Assembly (NCBI GenBank): GCA_900467185.1
Contig: UBPA01000003.1
Coordinates: 248,001-312,000 of the forward strand
DNA: 64,000 nucleotides
Direction of reading: 5' to 3'
Source of the DNA: Hyphomicrobiales bacterium
Lineage (GTDB): Bacteria > Pseudomonadota > Alphaproteobacteria > Rhizobiales > Rhizobiaceae
Part shown: piece by piece, positions 17,338 to 26,309 of the stretch
How the letters are laid out: every line of letters starts with the position of its first letter
Numbering within the stretch: the stretch's first letter is position 1
Made by a program: the position numbers and the translations under genes
Notes under the pieces: model-generated
What the model was told of the DNA's origin: nothing
The model's database searches: none
The model's input: only the letters and a program-made list of their open reading frames with translations

Positions 17338-18921
17338 TTACGCCTGGCCCACGGCCTTTTCGGCTGCCGCGATCTCCGCGGCACGGCGCTTGACCTCCTC
17401 GCCGATCGGCGGACCGCGGAAGCGGCGCTTCTCGAAGCCGAACCAGATCACGCCGGTCAGTACAAGGAAGCCGACGGTGACGTAGAGCGCCGGACCGTTC
17501 GGCGGCTGCACGCCGAGAACGAAGATCAGGATCATCGCCAGAACCGTCAGGCCGGCAAAGAGCTTGAAGACGCCCTCGCCGAGGTTCCACGGTCCCTGCA
17601 CCGGCCACTTGGACGTACCCCAGGCAAAGAGCCCGAGCGTGATCGGAATGGCGAAGGAGAAGAACAGGAAGATGACCGTGCAGGACACGACGATGGTGTA
17701 GACCGGCGTCTCGCCGATGGTGATCAGCGACGAGCCCCAGACGAAGAGCACCGACAGGATCGAGCCCGTCCAGATGGCCGAGACCGGCGTGCGGAATTTC
17801 GGGCTGACTTTCGCAAGCGCCTTGGAGGCCGGCAGGCCCCCGTCCCGCGAGAAGGCGAAGATCATGCGGGAAACCGAGGTCACCGTCGCAAGACCGCAGA
17901 GCCACTGGCACAACAGGATCGCGAGATAGAGCACGTCCTTGACGATCGGGTTCATCTGCGTGTCCATCGACCAGAAGAACACGTTCCAGCCCTGCGCCGC
18001 AGCGGCCGTCATGCCGTCGGCAACGGTGCCGTCGGCCAGCGGCGCCTGCGCCGGGATCATCAGCACGAACGAGCACAGCATGATGTAACCGAAGAGCGCC
18101 GACCAGAGCACCGACGAGATCATGCCGCGCGGCACGGATGTCGCAGCCTTCACGGTTTCCTCGGACGTGTGGGCCGAGGCGTCGTAGCCGGTGATCGTGT
18201 AGATCGGCAGAAGCAGGCCGAGCAGGAACACCCAGGTGGAGGACGTCTCCGGCCAGACATTGCCGCCGGCAGCGCCGGAGAAGTTGGAGAAGGTGAAGAG
18301 GCGGGCGATATCGTAGCTATCGGCGGCGATCAGGCAGGCCAGCGACAGCAGGATGGCGGTGACGAAGATCAGGTAGCCCGAGAAGTCGGTGAGCTTCGCC
18401 GTCAGCCCGATGCCCATATGGTTGACCAGCGCCTGCAGGCCGGTGATCACCACGAGAAACAGGATGCGGAACGTCGTCGTGTCATCGAGCCCGAAATACG
18501 GCGTGCCGAAGGTGCCCATGAAGAAATAATAGGTGCCGACATTGATGGCGCCGAGCACGGTGACGAGGCCGAGCAGGTTGAACCAGGCGGTCAGCCAGCC
18601 GGTGAAACGGTTCCCGAGAATCGAGCCCCAGTGGTAGAGGCCGCCGGCCGTGGGATAGGCCGAGGAGATCTGCGCCATCGCCATGGCGAAGACGAAGGAC
18701 ACGAAGCACCCGATCGGCCAGCCGATGCCGATGGCGGCACCGCCGGCCCCCGCCGTCGCCTGCGCCAGCGAATTGATGCCGCCGGAAAGAATGCAGATGA
18801 TCGAGAAGGACACAGCGAAATTCGAGAACGAACTCATGCGCCGCTCGAGTTCCTGCGCGTAACCCATGGAATGAAGGACCTGTAGGTCCGCATGCTTGTC
18901 GACATCGCTATAGTCGGACAT
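17338..18921 (-). CDS. APC-superfamily amino acid/amine permease
   Basis: The 527-residue inner-membrane protein has about twelve to fourteen hydrophobic segments and the APC N-terminal pattern, SSFSNFAVSFSIICILSG in helix 1 (residues about 30-47), GWPIGCFVSFVFAMAMAQ in helix 2, and SAYPTAGGLYHW (residues about 87-98), the typical APC substrate loop. It is closest by eye to the GABA/amino acid permeases that pair with PuuA-like ligases. It lies upstream of the ligase gene and downstream of the amidohydrolase gene on the same strand. GAGGGGAAAATC precedes the start at 18921. Import of the ligase substrate is the likely job. Confidence 0.88.
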   Translation of the reverse strand: MSDYSDVDKHADLQVLHSMGYAQELERRMSSFSNFAVSFSIICILSGGINSLAQATAGAGGAAIGIGWPIGCFVSFVFAMAMAQISSAYPTAGGLYHWGSILGNRFTGWLTAWFNLLGLVTVLGAINVGTYYFFMGTFGTPYFGLDDTTTFRILFLVVITGLQALVNHMGIGLTAKLTDFSGYLIFVTAILLSLACLIAADSYDIARLFTFSNFSGAAGGNVWPETSSTWVFLLGLLLPIYTITGYDASAHTSEETVKAATSVPRGMISSVLWSALFGYIMLCSFVLMIPAQAPLADGTVADGMTAAAAQGWNVFFWSMDTQMNPIVKDVLYLAILLCQWLCGLATVTSVSRMIFAFSRDGGLPASKALAKVSPKFRTPVSAIWTGSILSVLFVWGSSLITIGETPVYTIVVSCTVIFLFFSFAIPITLGLFAWGTSKWPVQGPWNLGEGVFKLFAGLTVLAMILIFVLGVQPPNGPALYVTVGFLVLTGVIWFGFEKRRFRGPPIGEEVKRRAAEIAAAEKAVGQA

Positions 18922-19136
18922 GATTTTCCCCTCTGAACGCTCGGCGCCGGGCGGTATTGCCGGATGCCGGTGCAGCGACGCGCGACCGTCATGGCGCGCG
19001 GGCGCTGCAACGCTTGATCGTGCTGCGTGTGTGCCCCGTTTTTCAGGTTCGTTTCGAGGTCTTCACGCAGTCGTGCCAGTGCCCCCGCCAACGAGGCGGA
19101 AACGGTCTCCGCGGACATGCCGCTCCCCGGGTCTTT

Positions 19137-19934
19137 TTATGGTTCGAGGCGCATCAGGGCTTTGCCCAGATGATCCCCGATATAGCCGGCCAGGACCCTC
19201 TGGCCGTCTGTGTTGGCGATGAGATCGTTGCGGATCTCGATCATGACGTTGAGCAGGCCGTTGTGAATGCCGTGCTCGATCAGCGTGTGCGTCACGCCGT
19301 CCTGCGGCCCATAGGGCGCGTTGCGACGCGTGACGAAGGCCTCGTCCTCGGCGGCATCCGCCAGAAACGCATCGGCAAGCCGACTGTCGCTGTCATGCAG
19401 AATGCCCACCTCCACCTCCCGCGGCCGGCCGTGCCAGATCGGCGTGAAAGAGTGTATCGTGACGATAACCGGCGGGCGCCGGTTTGCAACCCGCGTCTTG
19501 ACGAGATCGGACAGGCCCTTGCGGAACGGGCTGTAGATCGCCTCCGTCCGCGCCAGCCGCTCGGCCGCCGAAAGCGCTGCATTGCCGGGAATGTCGAAAA
19601 CCTCGCTGACGGCCGGCATGGCGCCCGGCGAATCCGGGGGACGGTTGCAATCATAGACGAGACGGGAAAAGCGCTGGTAGATCAGCGTCGCATCGAGCGA
19701 CGCCGAAAGCAGTTGGCAAACGGCAAGCGCGCCCGGATCCCAGGCGATATGGCTTTCCAGCGCGTCCGGCGAAAGCCCGAGCGTCCCTATCCTTTCCGGC
19801 AGCCGGGAGGATGCATGCTCGCAGACGAGAAGGATGCGCGACCCGGCATCCGTATTCTCCAGCGCGACGGGCGCGCCATCCCCGGCCGTCAAAAGAGCAC
19901 TCACATCCGGCTCCGTCGCTGCGCCCGCCATCAT
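19137..19934 (-). CDS. N-formylglutamate amidohydrolase-family enzyme
   Basis: The 265-residue protein fits the N-formylglutamate amidohydrolase (HutG/FGase) family of zinc amidases. The signature LLVCEHASSRLP near residue 35 carries the metal-binding Glu-His pair; DPGALAVCQLLS near 66, YDCNRPPDSPGAMP near 93, and VTIHSFTPIW near 158 (another metal His) are typical. No other histidine-utilisation gene is nearby. Next to a gamma-glutamyl ligase it more likely hydrolyses a gamma-glutamyl or N-acyl-glutamate intermediate than formylglutamate; that is inference. GGGAGG lies 7 nt before ATG 19934. It heads a probable three-gene unit with permease and ligase. Confidence 0.85.
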   Translation of the reverse strand: MMAGAATEPDVSALLTAGDGAPVALENTDAGSRILLVCEHASSRLPERIGTLGLSPDALESHIAWDPGALAVCQLLSASLDATLIYQRFSRLVYDCNRPPDSPGAMPAVSEVFDIPGNAALSAAERLARTEAIYSPFRKGLSDLVKTRVANRRPPVIVTIHSFTPIWHGRPREVEVGILHDSDSRLADAFLADAAEDEAFVTRRNAPYGPQDGVTHTLIEHGIHNGLLNVMIEIRNDLIANTDGQRVLAGYIGDHLGKALMRLEP

Positions 19935-20028
19935 GGCAGGCCTCCCTTACTGAAGAGAATTCTTCACAATTCTGTGTCTGTCAATTGCAAACTGAAACGA
20001 TCTCTTCATGAACCCCATTGACTCCGAT

Positions 20029-20055
20029 TGTGACAGCGATGTTTACTCTGTCACA
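20029..20055. promoter_or_regulatory. candidate operator for the RpiR-type regulator
   Basis: TGTGACAG and CTGTCACA form a perfect 8-bp inverted repeat with an 11-bp spacer, 35 bp upstream of the regulator start codon, in the divergent promoter region shared with the amidohydrolase operon. A second, longer-range inverted repeat, TGAAGAGA (19951-19958) and TCTCTTCA (20001-20008), lies nearer the amidohydrolase start. Confidence 0.5.
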
Positions 20056-20089
20056 CAAGGTCGGCGGAGATCGGCCTCAGGGGAAAATC

Positions 20090-20983
20090 GTGATCAGCAC
20101 CGAAACACACAAGACGGTGTCGGACGTGATCGCCGCAAACTTCACCGCATTGACGCGGGCGGAGAAGCAGCTGGCGGAAACGTTGCTCGACAACTATCCC
20201 GTTTCCGGGCTCGGCAGCATCACGACCGTGGCCGAGAATGCCGGCGTTTCGACGCCGACGGTGGCGCGCATGGTTCAGAAGCTCGGGTTTCGCGGCTTCC
20301 CGGATTTTCAGGCCCGGCTGCACCAGGAGCTGGAAGCGACGATTTCCAACCCGATCAGCAAGCACGACCGCTGGGCGACGAACGCGCCGGGCACCCACAT
20401 TCTCAACCGTTTTGCCGACGCCACCATCAACAATCTGAGGGCAACCCTTGCCCAGATGGAGACGCAGGACTTCGACGGCGCCGCGGCGCTGATCGCCGAT
20501 CCGAAGCGACGCGTCTACCTGATCGGCGGCCGCATCACCCGCACGCTGGCCGACTATCTCTTCACCCATCTTCAGGTCATCCGCGCCGGCGTGACGCTGA
20601 TCGCCTCGGGCTCCAGCCCCTGGCCGCACTACGTGCTCGACATGAAGAAGGGCGACGTGCTGGTGGTGTTCGACATCCGACGCTACGAGCAGGACCTGGA
20701 GACGCTGGCCAAGGCCGCCCGCTCCCGCGGCGCCGAGATCGTCCTTTTCACCGACCAGTGGTCTTCCCCCGTCGCCAAGTCCGCAGCCAAGGTCTTCCGC
20801 GTGCAGATCGAGGCGCCGTCCGCCTGGGATAGCTCGGTGGTGACCCTCTTCACGGTCGAGGCGCTGATCGAAGCCGTACAGAACTCGATCTGGGAGGAGA
20901 CCCGCGACCGGATGAAGGCGCTGGAAACCCTGTTCGATGCGACGCCGTTGTTTCGCAAGCCTTTTCAGGAGAGAAAGGCGTGA
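20090..20983 (+). CDS. MurR/RpiR-family transcriptional regulator
   Basis: The 297-residue regulator has an N-terminal RpiR helix-turn-helix (residues about 8-80; SITTVAENAGVSTPTVARMV is the recognition segment) and a C-terminal SIS domain (about 130-265; VYLIGGRITRTLADYL begins it). RpiR regulators usually control sugar or amino-sugar genes but in rhizobia also amino acid and amine transport. It stands between two divergent units, the amidohydrolase-permease-ligase operon and the ABC importer, and probably controls both. I chose the GTG at 20090 because AGGGGAA lies 5 nt upstream; an ATG at 20018 would add 24 residues that overlap the operator region. Confidence 0.88.
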   Translation: MISTETHKTVSDVIAANFTALTRAEKQLAETLLDNYPVSGLGSITTVAENAGVSTPTVARMVQKLGFRGFPDFQARLHQELEATISNPISKHDRWATNAPGTHILNRFADATINNLRATLAQMETQDFDGAAALIADPKRRVYLIGGRITRTLADYLFTHLQVIRAGVTLIASGSSPWPHYVLDMKKGDVLVVFDIRRYEQDLETLAKAARSRGAEIVLFTDQWSSPVAKSAAKVFRVQIEAPSAWDSSVVTLFTVEALIEAVQNSIWEETRDRMKALETLFDATPLFRKPFQERKA

Positions 20984-21142
20984 CGCCGGAGACCCTGCGA
21001 CAAAACCCTGAATACAGGGGGTTAGCCGGAAGACGAAGCCTGAAACTGTCCACCGCGTCTGTCATAGAAGCTTCATGACGCCGCTCTATCGCTTGACCCA
21101 CCGGGTCGGAAACCCCGGCCTGACAAACCCAAGGAGACTTTC

Positions 21143-22246
21143 GTGCTGTCAAAGACCCACCGCCTTCTGTCGCTGACATCGGCGATGCTCGTCGCCTCCA
21201 CGGCGCTTGCCGCTGCCGAGCCGAGCGCAGACCTGATCGCTGCCGCCAAGAAGGAAGGCACGCTCACCACCATCGCGCTTCCCCACAGCTGGTGTGGCTA
21301 CGGCGACGTCATCGCGGGCTTCAAGGCCAAGTACGGTCTCGAGGTCAACGAGCTGAACCCCGACGCCGGTTCCGGCGACGAGATCGAGGCCATCAAGGCC
21401 AACAAGGGCAATACCGGTCCGCAGGCGCCGGACGTGATCGACGTCGGCCTGTCCTTCGGCCCGTCGGCCAAGGCCGAAGGCCTGATCCAGCCCTACAAGG
21501 TCTCTACCTGGGACTCGATCCCCGATAGCGCCAAGGATGCCGACGGCTACTGGTACGGCGACTACTACGGCGTTCTCTCGTTCCTCGTGAACAAGGACCT
21601 CGTGAAGGAGTCCCCGAAGGATTGGGCCGATCTGAAGAAGAGCGACTATGCCAATGCCGTCGCGCTTGCGGGTGATCCGCGTTCGGCAAACCAGGCCGTT
21701 CAGGGTGTGTACGCCGCAGGCCTGTCCGTCGCTGGCGGGGACGCGACCAAGGCCGGCGCCGAAGGCCTTGCCTTCTTCTCCGAACTGAACAAGAGCGGCA
21801 ACTTCGTTCCCGTGGTCGGCAAGGCGGCACCCTTCGCCCAGGGCTCGACTCCGATCATCATCGCCTGGGACTATAACGCGCTCTCCTGGGGCGAAAGCCT
21901 CAACGGCAACCCGCCCTTCGAAGTCGTCGTTCCCGCAACGGGCGTCGTCGCCGGCGTCTACGTCCAGGCCATCTCGGCTTTCGCACCGCATCCGAACGCC
22001 GCCAAGCTGTGGATGGAGTATCTCTACTCCGACGAAGGTCAGCTTGGCTGGCTGAAGGGCTACTGCCACCCGATCCGCTTCAACGATCTCGCCAAGAACA
22101 ACAAGATCCCGAAGGAGCTGCTCGACAAGCTGCCGCCGGCCGCGTCCTACGAAAAGGCCGTGTTTCCGACGCTTGAAGAGCAGGCCGCTGGCAAGGCCGA
22201 AATCACCGGCAAGTGGGACAGCGTCGTCGGCGCCAACGTCAAGTAA
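21143..22246 (+). CDS. ABC transporter substrate-binding protein, PotD/iron-III type
   Basis: The 367-residue periplasmic protein starts with a signal peptide (LLSLTSAMLVASTALAAAEP, about residues 8-27) and has the two-lobed cluster D/F binding-protein pattern, including LIAAAKKEGTLTTI near residue 32, and DVGLSFGPSAKAEGLIQPY near 100. The hinge-region GYWYGDYYGVLSFLVN near 133 is aromatic-rich, as in binding proteins for polyamines or small cations. It is the first gene of a complete importer (binding protein, two permeases, ATPase) and is preceded by the RpiR regulator in the same direction. Start GTG 21143 has AAGGAGA upstream. The ligand is unknown. Confidence 0.87.
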   Translation: MLSKTHRLLSLTSAMLVASTALAAAEPSADLIAAAKKEGTLTTIALPHSWCGYGDVIAGFKAKYGLEVNELNPDAGSGDEIEAIKANKGNTGPQAPDVIDVGLSFGPSAKAEGLIQPYKVSTWDSIPDSAKDADGYWYGDYYGVLSFLVNKDLVKESPKDWADLKKSDYANAVALAGDPRSANQAVQGVYAAGLSVAGGDATKAGAEGLAFFSELNKSGNFVPVVGKAAPFAQGSTPIIIAWDYNALSWGESLNGNPPFEVVVPATGVVAGVYVQAISAFAPHPNAAKLWMEYLYSDEGQLGWLKGYCHPIRFNDLAKNNKIPKELLDKLPPAASYEKAVFPTLEEQAAGKAEITGKWDSVVGANVK

Positions 22247-22256
22247 AGTGCCCGAG

Positions 22257-22307
22257 CGGTCTGAGAGACCGATATGACACCGCCTCTCCGCGTTCGCGCG
22301 GAGAGGC
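22257..22307 (+). other. paired hairpins between binding-protein and permease genes
   Basis: A short hairpin CGGTCT-gag-AGACCG (22257-22271) is followed by an 11-bp perfect stem GCCTCTCCGCG / CGCGGAGAGGC closed by a TTCG tetraloop (22282-22307). Placed between a binding-protein gene and its permease genes, such stems commonly stabilise the upstream message and raise the binding-protein to permease ratio. Confidence 0.7.
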
Positions 22308-22340
22308 CTCCGATACGCCCTCCCCAACGAAAGCTCGCCG

Positions 22341-23246
22341 ATGAGCCCACCGATCAGCACAGCGACAGCGCCGATACCGAGATCGGGCCCGACCATCACC
22401 AAGGACCGGATCATCGACTGGCTGGGCATCGCGCCCTTCATGCTCTTTGCTGTGCTCTTCCTGCTGGCGCCGACATTCTACCTCGTCATCGGCGCCTTCT
22501 TCACGCCGGATGGCCAGCTGACGCTCAAGAACATCTCCGACCTTTTCACCCCGTCGATCCTGTCCGCCTACTGGATCTCGATCCGCATCTCGCTTGCCTC
22601 CGCTCTCGGCGGCGCGTTCATCGGCTTCTTCCTCGCCTGGGCCGTGGTGCTCGGCGGGCTGCCGGCCTCGGTGCGCTCGACGCTCCTCACCTTCTCCGGC
22701 GTCGCCTCCAACTTCGCGGGCGTCCCCCTCGCCTTCGCCTTCCTTGCCACCCTCGGCCGCACCGGGCTCGCCACGGTGCTCCTGCGCGACTGGTTCGGCT
22801 TCAATCTCTATTCGACCGGCTTCAATCTGCTGAGCTTCACCGGCCTCACGCTCACCTATATGTATTTCCAGATCCCGCTGATGGTGCTGATCCTGACGCC
22901 GGCACTCGACGGCATGAAGAAGGAATGGCGCGAAGCCTCCGAGATTCTCGGCGCGACCAACCGGCAATACTGGACCATGGTCGCCCTGCCGATCCTCTGG
23001 CCGAGCCTGCTCGGCACCACGCTTCTGCTGTTCGCCAACGCCTTCGGCGCCATCGCCACGGCCTATGCGCTGACGGGCAGTTCGCTCAACATCGTGCCCA
23101 TCCTGCTCTATGCGCAGATCCGCGGCGACGTGCTGCACAATCCGAACCTGGGTTACGCCATCGCGCTCGGCATGATCGTCATCACCGGTCTCTCCAACGT
23201 GCTTTACCTCATGCTGCGCATGCGCGCCGAGAGGTGGCAGAAATGA
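22341..23246 (+). CDS. ABC transporter permease, PotB-like
   Basis: The 301-residue inner-membrane protein has about six hydrophobic helices and the conserved EAA loop EWREASEILGATNRQYWTMV near residue 195, which contacts the ATPase. The first helix is LGIAPFMLFAVLFLLAPTFYL (about residues 30-50; stretch cited in part). It is the second gene of the RpiR-linked importer. Its TGA overlaps the ATG of the second permease gene as ATGA, a sign of translational coupling. The substrate follows that of the binding protein. Confidence 0.88.
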   Translation: MSPPISTATAPIPRSGPTITKDRIIDWLGIAPFMLFAVLFLLAPTFYLVIGAFFTPDGQLTLKNISDLFTPSILSAYWISIRISLASALGGAFIGFFLAWAVVLGGLPASVRSTLLTFSGVASNFAGVPLAFAFLATLGRTGLATVLLRDWFGFNLYSTGFNLLSFTGLTLTYMYFQIPLMVLILTPALDGMKKEWREASEILGATNRQYWTMVALPILWPSLLGTTLLLFANAFGAIATAYALTGSSLNIVPILLYAQIRGDVLHNPNLGYAIALGMIVITGLSNVLYLMLRMRAERWQK

Positions 23247-24031
23247 AGACCAATCGTATCGGCGCCTGGATCGCCATGGCCATCGGGGCGAGCTACTTCG
23301 TCATCCCGCTCATCGCCACCTTCGAATTCTCGCTGCGCATGCGCCGCGGCGAATATTCCTTCGACGCCTACCGCTCCGTGTTCTCGGACATGCAGTTCCG
23401 CGAGACCTTCGGCTATTCCATGATGATGGCTCTGCTGACCATCGTTTTCGGCATGCTGCTGGTGGTGCCCACGGCCTACTGGGTGCGTCTGCGCCTGCCG
23501 CAGATGCGGCCGGTGGTCGAGTTCATCACCTTGCTGCCGCTGGTCATCCCGGCCATCGTCATCGTGTTCGGCTATCTGCGCCTATACAATTCCTCGTCCG
23601 TCCTCCCGCTCACCGGCTCGACCACGGGCACGAACATCCTGCTGGTCTTCTCCTACATCACCCTGTCGCTGCCCTATATGTACAAGGCCGTCGATACCGC
23701 CATGCGCGCCATCGACGTGCGCACGCTGACGGAGGCAGCCCAGAGCCTCGGCGCCAGCTGGGCGACCATTCTCTTCCGCTGCATCTTCCCCAACATCATG
23801 AGCGGCGTGCTCTCCGGCGCCTTCATCACGCTCGCCATCGTCATGGGCGAGTTCACCATGGCGGCCCTCCTCAACCGTCCGGCCTTCGGCCCCTACCTTC
23901 AGCTCGTCGGTGCCAACAAGGCCTATGAGCCGTCGGCGCTCGCCGTCATCGCCTTCTCCATCACATGGCTCTCCATGGGCCTACTCAATCTCGTCTCGCG
24001 CTTTGGCAAGTCCGCCCCCGCCAAGGCATAA
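23243..24031 (+). CDS. ABC transporter permease, PotC-like
   Basis: The 262-residue protein has six predicted membrane helices and the EAA loop LTEAAQSLGASWATILFRC near residue 160, and belongs to the PotC-type partner permeases. The start ATG at 23243 overlaps the stop codon of the preceding permease by 4 nt. It ends 14 bp before the ATPase gene. Together the two permeases make the heterodimeric membrane channel of the importer. Confidence 0.88.
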   Translation: MKTNRIGAWIAMAIGASYFVIPLIATFEFSLRMRRGEYSFDAYRSVFSDMQFRETFGYSMMMALLTIVFGMLLVVPTAYWVRLRLPQMRPVVEFITLLPLVIPAIVIVFGYLRLYNSSSVLPLTGSTTGTNILLVFSYITLSLPYMYKAVDTAMRAIDVRTLTEAAQSLGASWATILFRCIFPNIMSGVLSGAFITLAIVMGEFTMAALLNRPAFGPYLQLVGANKAYEPSALAVIAFSITWLSMGLLNLVSRFGKSAPAKA

Positions 24032-24045
24032 AGGTCACAGGCTCC

Positions 24046-25107
24046 ATGTCGTTTCTTACCCTGACCCACATCCGGAAATCCTTTGGCCAGACGCAGGTCG
24101 TGCACGACTTCGACATGGCGATCGAGAAGGGCGAGTTCGTCTCGTTCCTCGGGCCGTCCGGTTGCGGCAAGACGACGGTGCTGCGGATGATCGCCGGCTT
24201 CGAGACGCCCTCCTCCGGCACCATCATGATCAATGGCCGGAACCAGAACGAACTGAAGCCCAACCAGCGCAATATCGGCATGGTGTTCCAGGCCTATGCC
24301 CTGTTTCCCAACATGACGGTCCGCGACAATGTCGCCTTCGGCCTGAAGGTCGCCGGCGCTCCGAAGGCCGACATCGACAGCCGCGTCAAGGAAATGCTGG
24401 CACTGATCCACCTCGAGCACCTGGCGGAGCGCTACCCCTACCAGATGTCGGGCGGGCAGCAGCAGCGCGTGGCGCTGGCCCGCGCGCTCGCCCCCAAGCC
24501 GCAGGTTCTCCTGCTCGACGAGCCACTCTCGGCGCTCGACGCCAAGATCCGCGTTTCGCTGCGCGAAGAGATCCGCATGATCCAGCAGCAGCTGGGCATC
24601 ACCACCGTCTTCGTCACCCACGACCAGGAAGAGGCGCTGTCGATTTCCGATCGCATCGTCATCATGAATGCCGGACGCGCCGACCAGATCGGCACGCCGT
24701 TCGAGATCTACAATCGCCCGTCGACCCGCTTCGTCGCCTCCTTCGTCGGAACGCTGAACCTGATCGACGCCAAGGTGGTCGATCCCGCGGCCAACCGTAT
24801 CGCCATCGGCGATCAGGCCATCACGTTGCGCGAGCCGCTCGGCGCCGCAAAGGCCGGCGATACCGTCTCGCTGGCACTCCGGCCGGAAGCCGGCTCCATT
24901 GCACCGGACGCCAAGGGCGACACCGCCCTCACGGGCACGGTCGTCGCCACCAACTTCCTCGGCTCGGTCATCCGCACCCGCATGAAGATCGCCGACAGCA
25001 TCATATCCTTCGACATGTTCAACAATCCCGGCCTGAAACCGCCGGCGATCGGGGACACGGTGACCCTGCGCTTCACGGCCGGCGATCTTCTCATCGTTAG
25101 GGAATAG
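24046..25107 (+). CDS. ABC transporter ATP-binding protein, PotA-like
   Basis: The 353-residue ATPase has Walker A GPSGCGKTT at residues 35-43, the Q-loop MVFQAYALFPNMTVRDN near 80, signature MSGGQQQRVALARAL near 133, Walker B VLLLDEPLSALD near 153, and the switch His in VFVTHDQEEAL near 190. A C-terminal TOBE-type domain (about residues 275-350: SLALRPEAGSI, GTVVATNFLGS) is typical of the polyamine/iron importers. It completes the RpiR-linked importer as last gene; the next element downstream is the FMN riboswitch. Confidence 0.92.
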   Translation: MSFLTLTHIRKSFGQTQVVHDFDMAIEKGEFVSFLGPSGCGKTTVLRMIAGFETPSSGTIMINGRNQNELKPNQRNIGMVFQAYALFPNMTVRDNVAFGLKVAGAPKADIDSRVKEMLALIHLEHLAERYPYQMSGGQQQRVALARALAPKPQVLLLDEPLSALDAKIRVSLREEIRMIQQQLGITTVFVTHDQEEALSISDRIVIMNAGRADQIGTPFEIYNRPSTRFVASFVGTLNLIDAKVVDPAANRIAIGDQAITLREPLGAAKAGDTVSLALRPEAGSIAPDAKGDTALTGTVVATNFLGSVIRTRMKIADSIISFDMFNNPGLKPPAIGDTVTLRFTAGDLLIVRE

Positions 25108-25184
25108 TTTTCTTCAAAAACCCGTCCGCATGAAACAAAGCGGATTTGACGGTTTGCTGCAGGTGCTTATAGTCACCCTCGTAC

Positions 25185-25342
25185 GTTCTCAGGGCGGGGC
25201 GAAATTCCCCACCGGCGGTAACAGGCGGAAATGCCTGAAGCCCGCGAGCGCTTCCGGTCTCCCGCATGTTGCGGGGCGGCAGGAAGGTCAGCAGATCCGG
25301 TGTGACTCCGGAGCCGACGGTATAGTCCGGATGAAAGAGAGC
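25185..25342 (+). promoter_or_regulatory. FMN riboswitch (RFN element)
   Basis: The conserved FMN aptamer elements appear in order: TCTCAGGGCGGGGCGAAATT, CCCCACCGGCGGTAA, AGCCCGCGAGCG, GGTCAGCAGATCCGGTG, TCCGGAGCCGACGGT, and GTCCGGATGAAAGAGAGC. The closing stem pairs GTTCTC (25185-25190) with GAGAGC (25337-25342). Between aptamer and ribH2 a CAAGGG/CCCTTG hairpin (25393-25422) reaches into the ribosome-binding region, so control is probably at translation initiation. When FMN is plentiful the switch should lower RibH2 synthesis. Confidence 0.96.
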
Positions 25343-25423
25343 AAACGGCAGGTCACGGCCCGACAAGGCTGCGCCATGTCCGCGTGTTCGCCCAAGGGAT
25401 CCCGTCGAACGGCTAACCCTTGA

Positions 25424-25921
<498 letters not shown>

Positions 25922-26309
25922 TAAGAGGGGAGCCCGCTGCTCTCGAGCCGCCGGGGTCCTGCCTTGGATCGAAACCGATGGCGTCCGACGTCTTGAGAGA
26001 CATCGGACGCCATCGCCGTTTCCAGAACATGGAAAACACATCACGCCACCACCGTCGCGAGACTCACGACCTCAAAGAAACCGCGCAAGCGATTCGGATG
26101 ATTCGACAATCCCGCGCCGTTGAAGCATCAGGCGAGCGCCTTGATTCAAAGCATCAACGTCGCCTTTTCCCTCCCGTCCGCATCGCCGCCAGACTACACG
26201 AAAACGCGATTTGACGGCGTTGGGCGATGGGCTCACAGTCCGTGCAGACCCGCAACGTCGCGGCGCGTCGTCAGGCTCCTCTGCCATCCGCGCCCTCAGG
26301 GATTGCCCT
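25922..26309. other. 388-bp intergenic region between ribH2 and msrA
   Basis: It holds the hairpin at 25977-26014 and presumably the msrA promoter. The frames through it lack coding features. Confidence 0.4.
25977..26014 (+). terminator. hairpin terminator of ribH2
   Basis: GATGGCGTCCGA (25977-25988) and TCGGACGCCATC (26003-26014) form a perfect 12-bp stem 55 bp beyond the ribH2 stop. The following bases are not T-rich, so it may rely on additional factors. Confidence 0.55.

Noticed and set aside
15884-18076. Long minus-strand frame that joins the ligase gene to sequence inside the permease gene
   Set aside because: The part upstream of the ligase start is the permease gene read in the wrong frame; the true ligase start is ATG 17248.
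18834-19118. Small open frame on the minus strand in the gap between amidohydrolase and permease genes, with a fair ribosome-binding site (GGGGAG)
   Set aside because: Only the first 35 residues look protein-like, the rest is basic and runs 88 bp into the permease gene in another frame. It is in frame with the amidohydrolase stop codon, so it may be a relic or chance; not strong enough to call.
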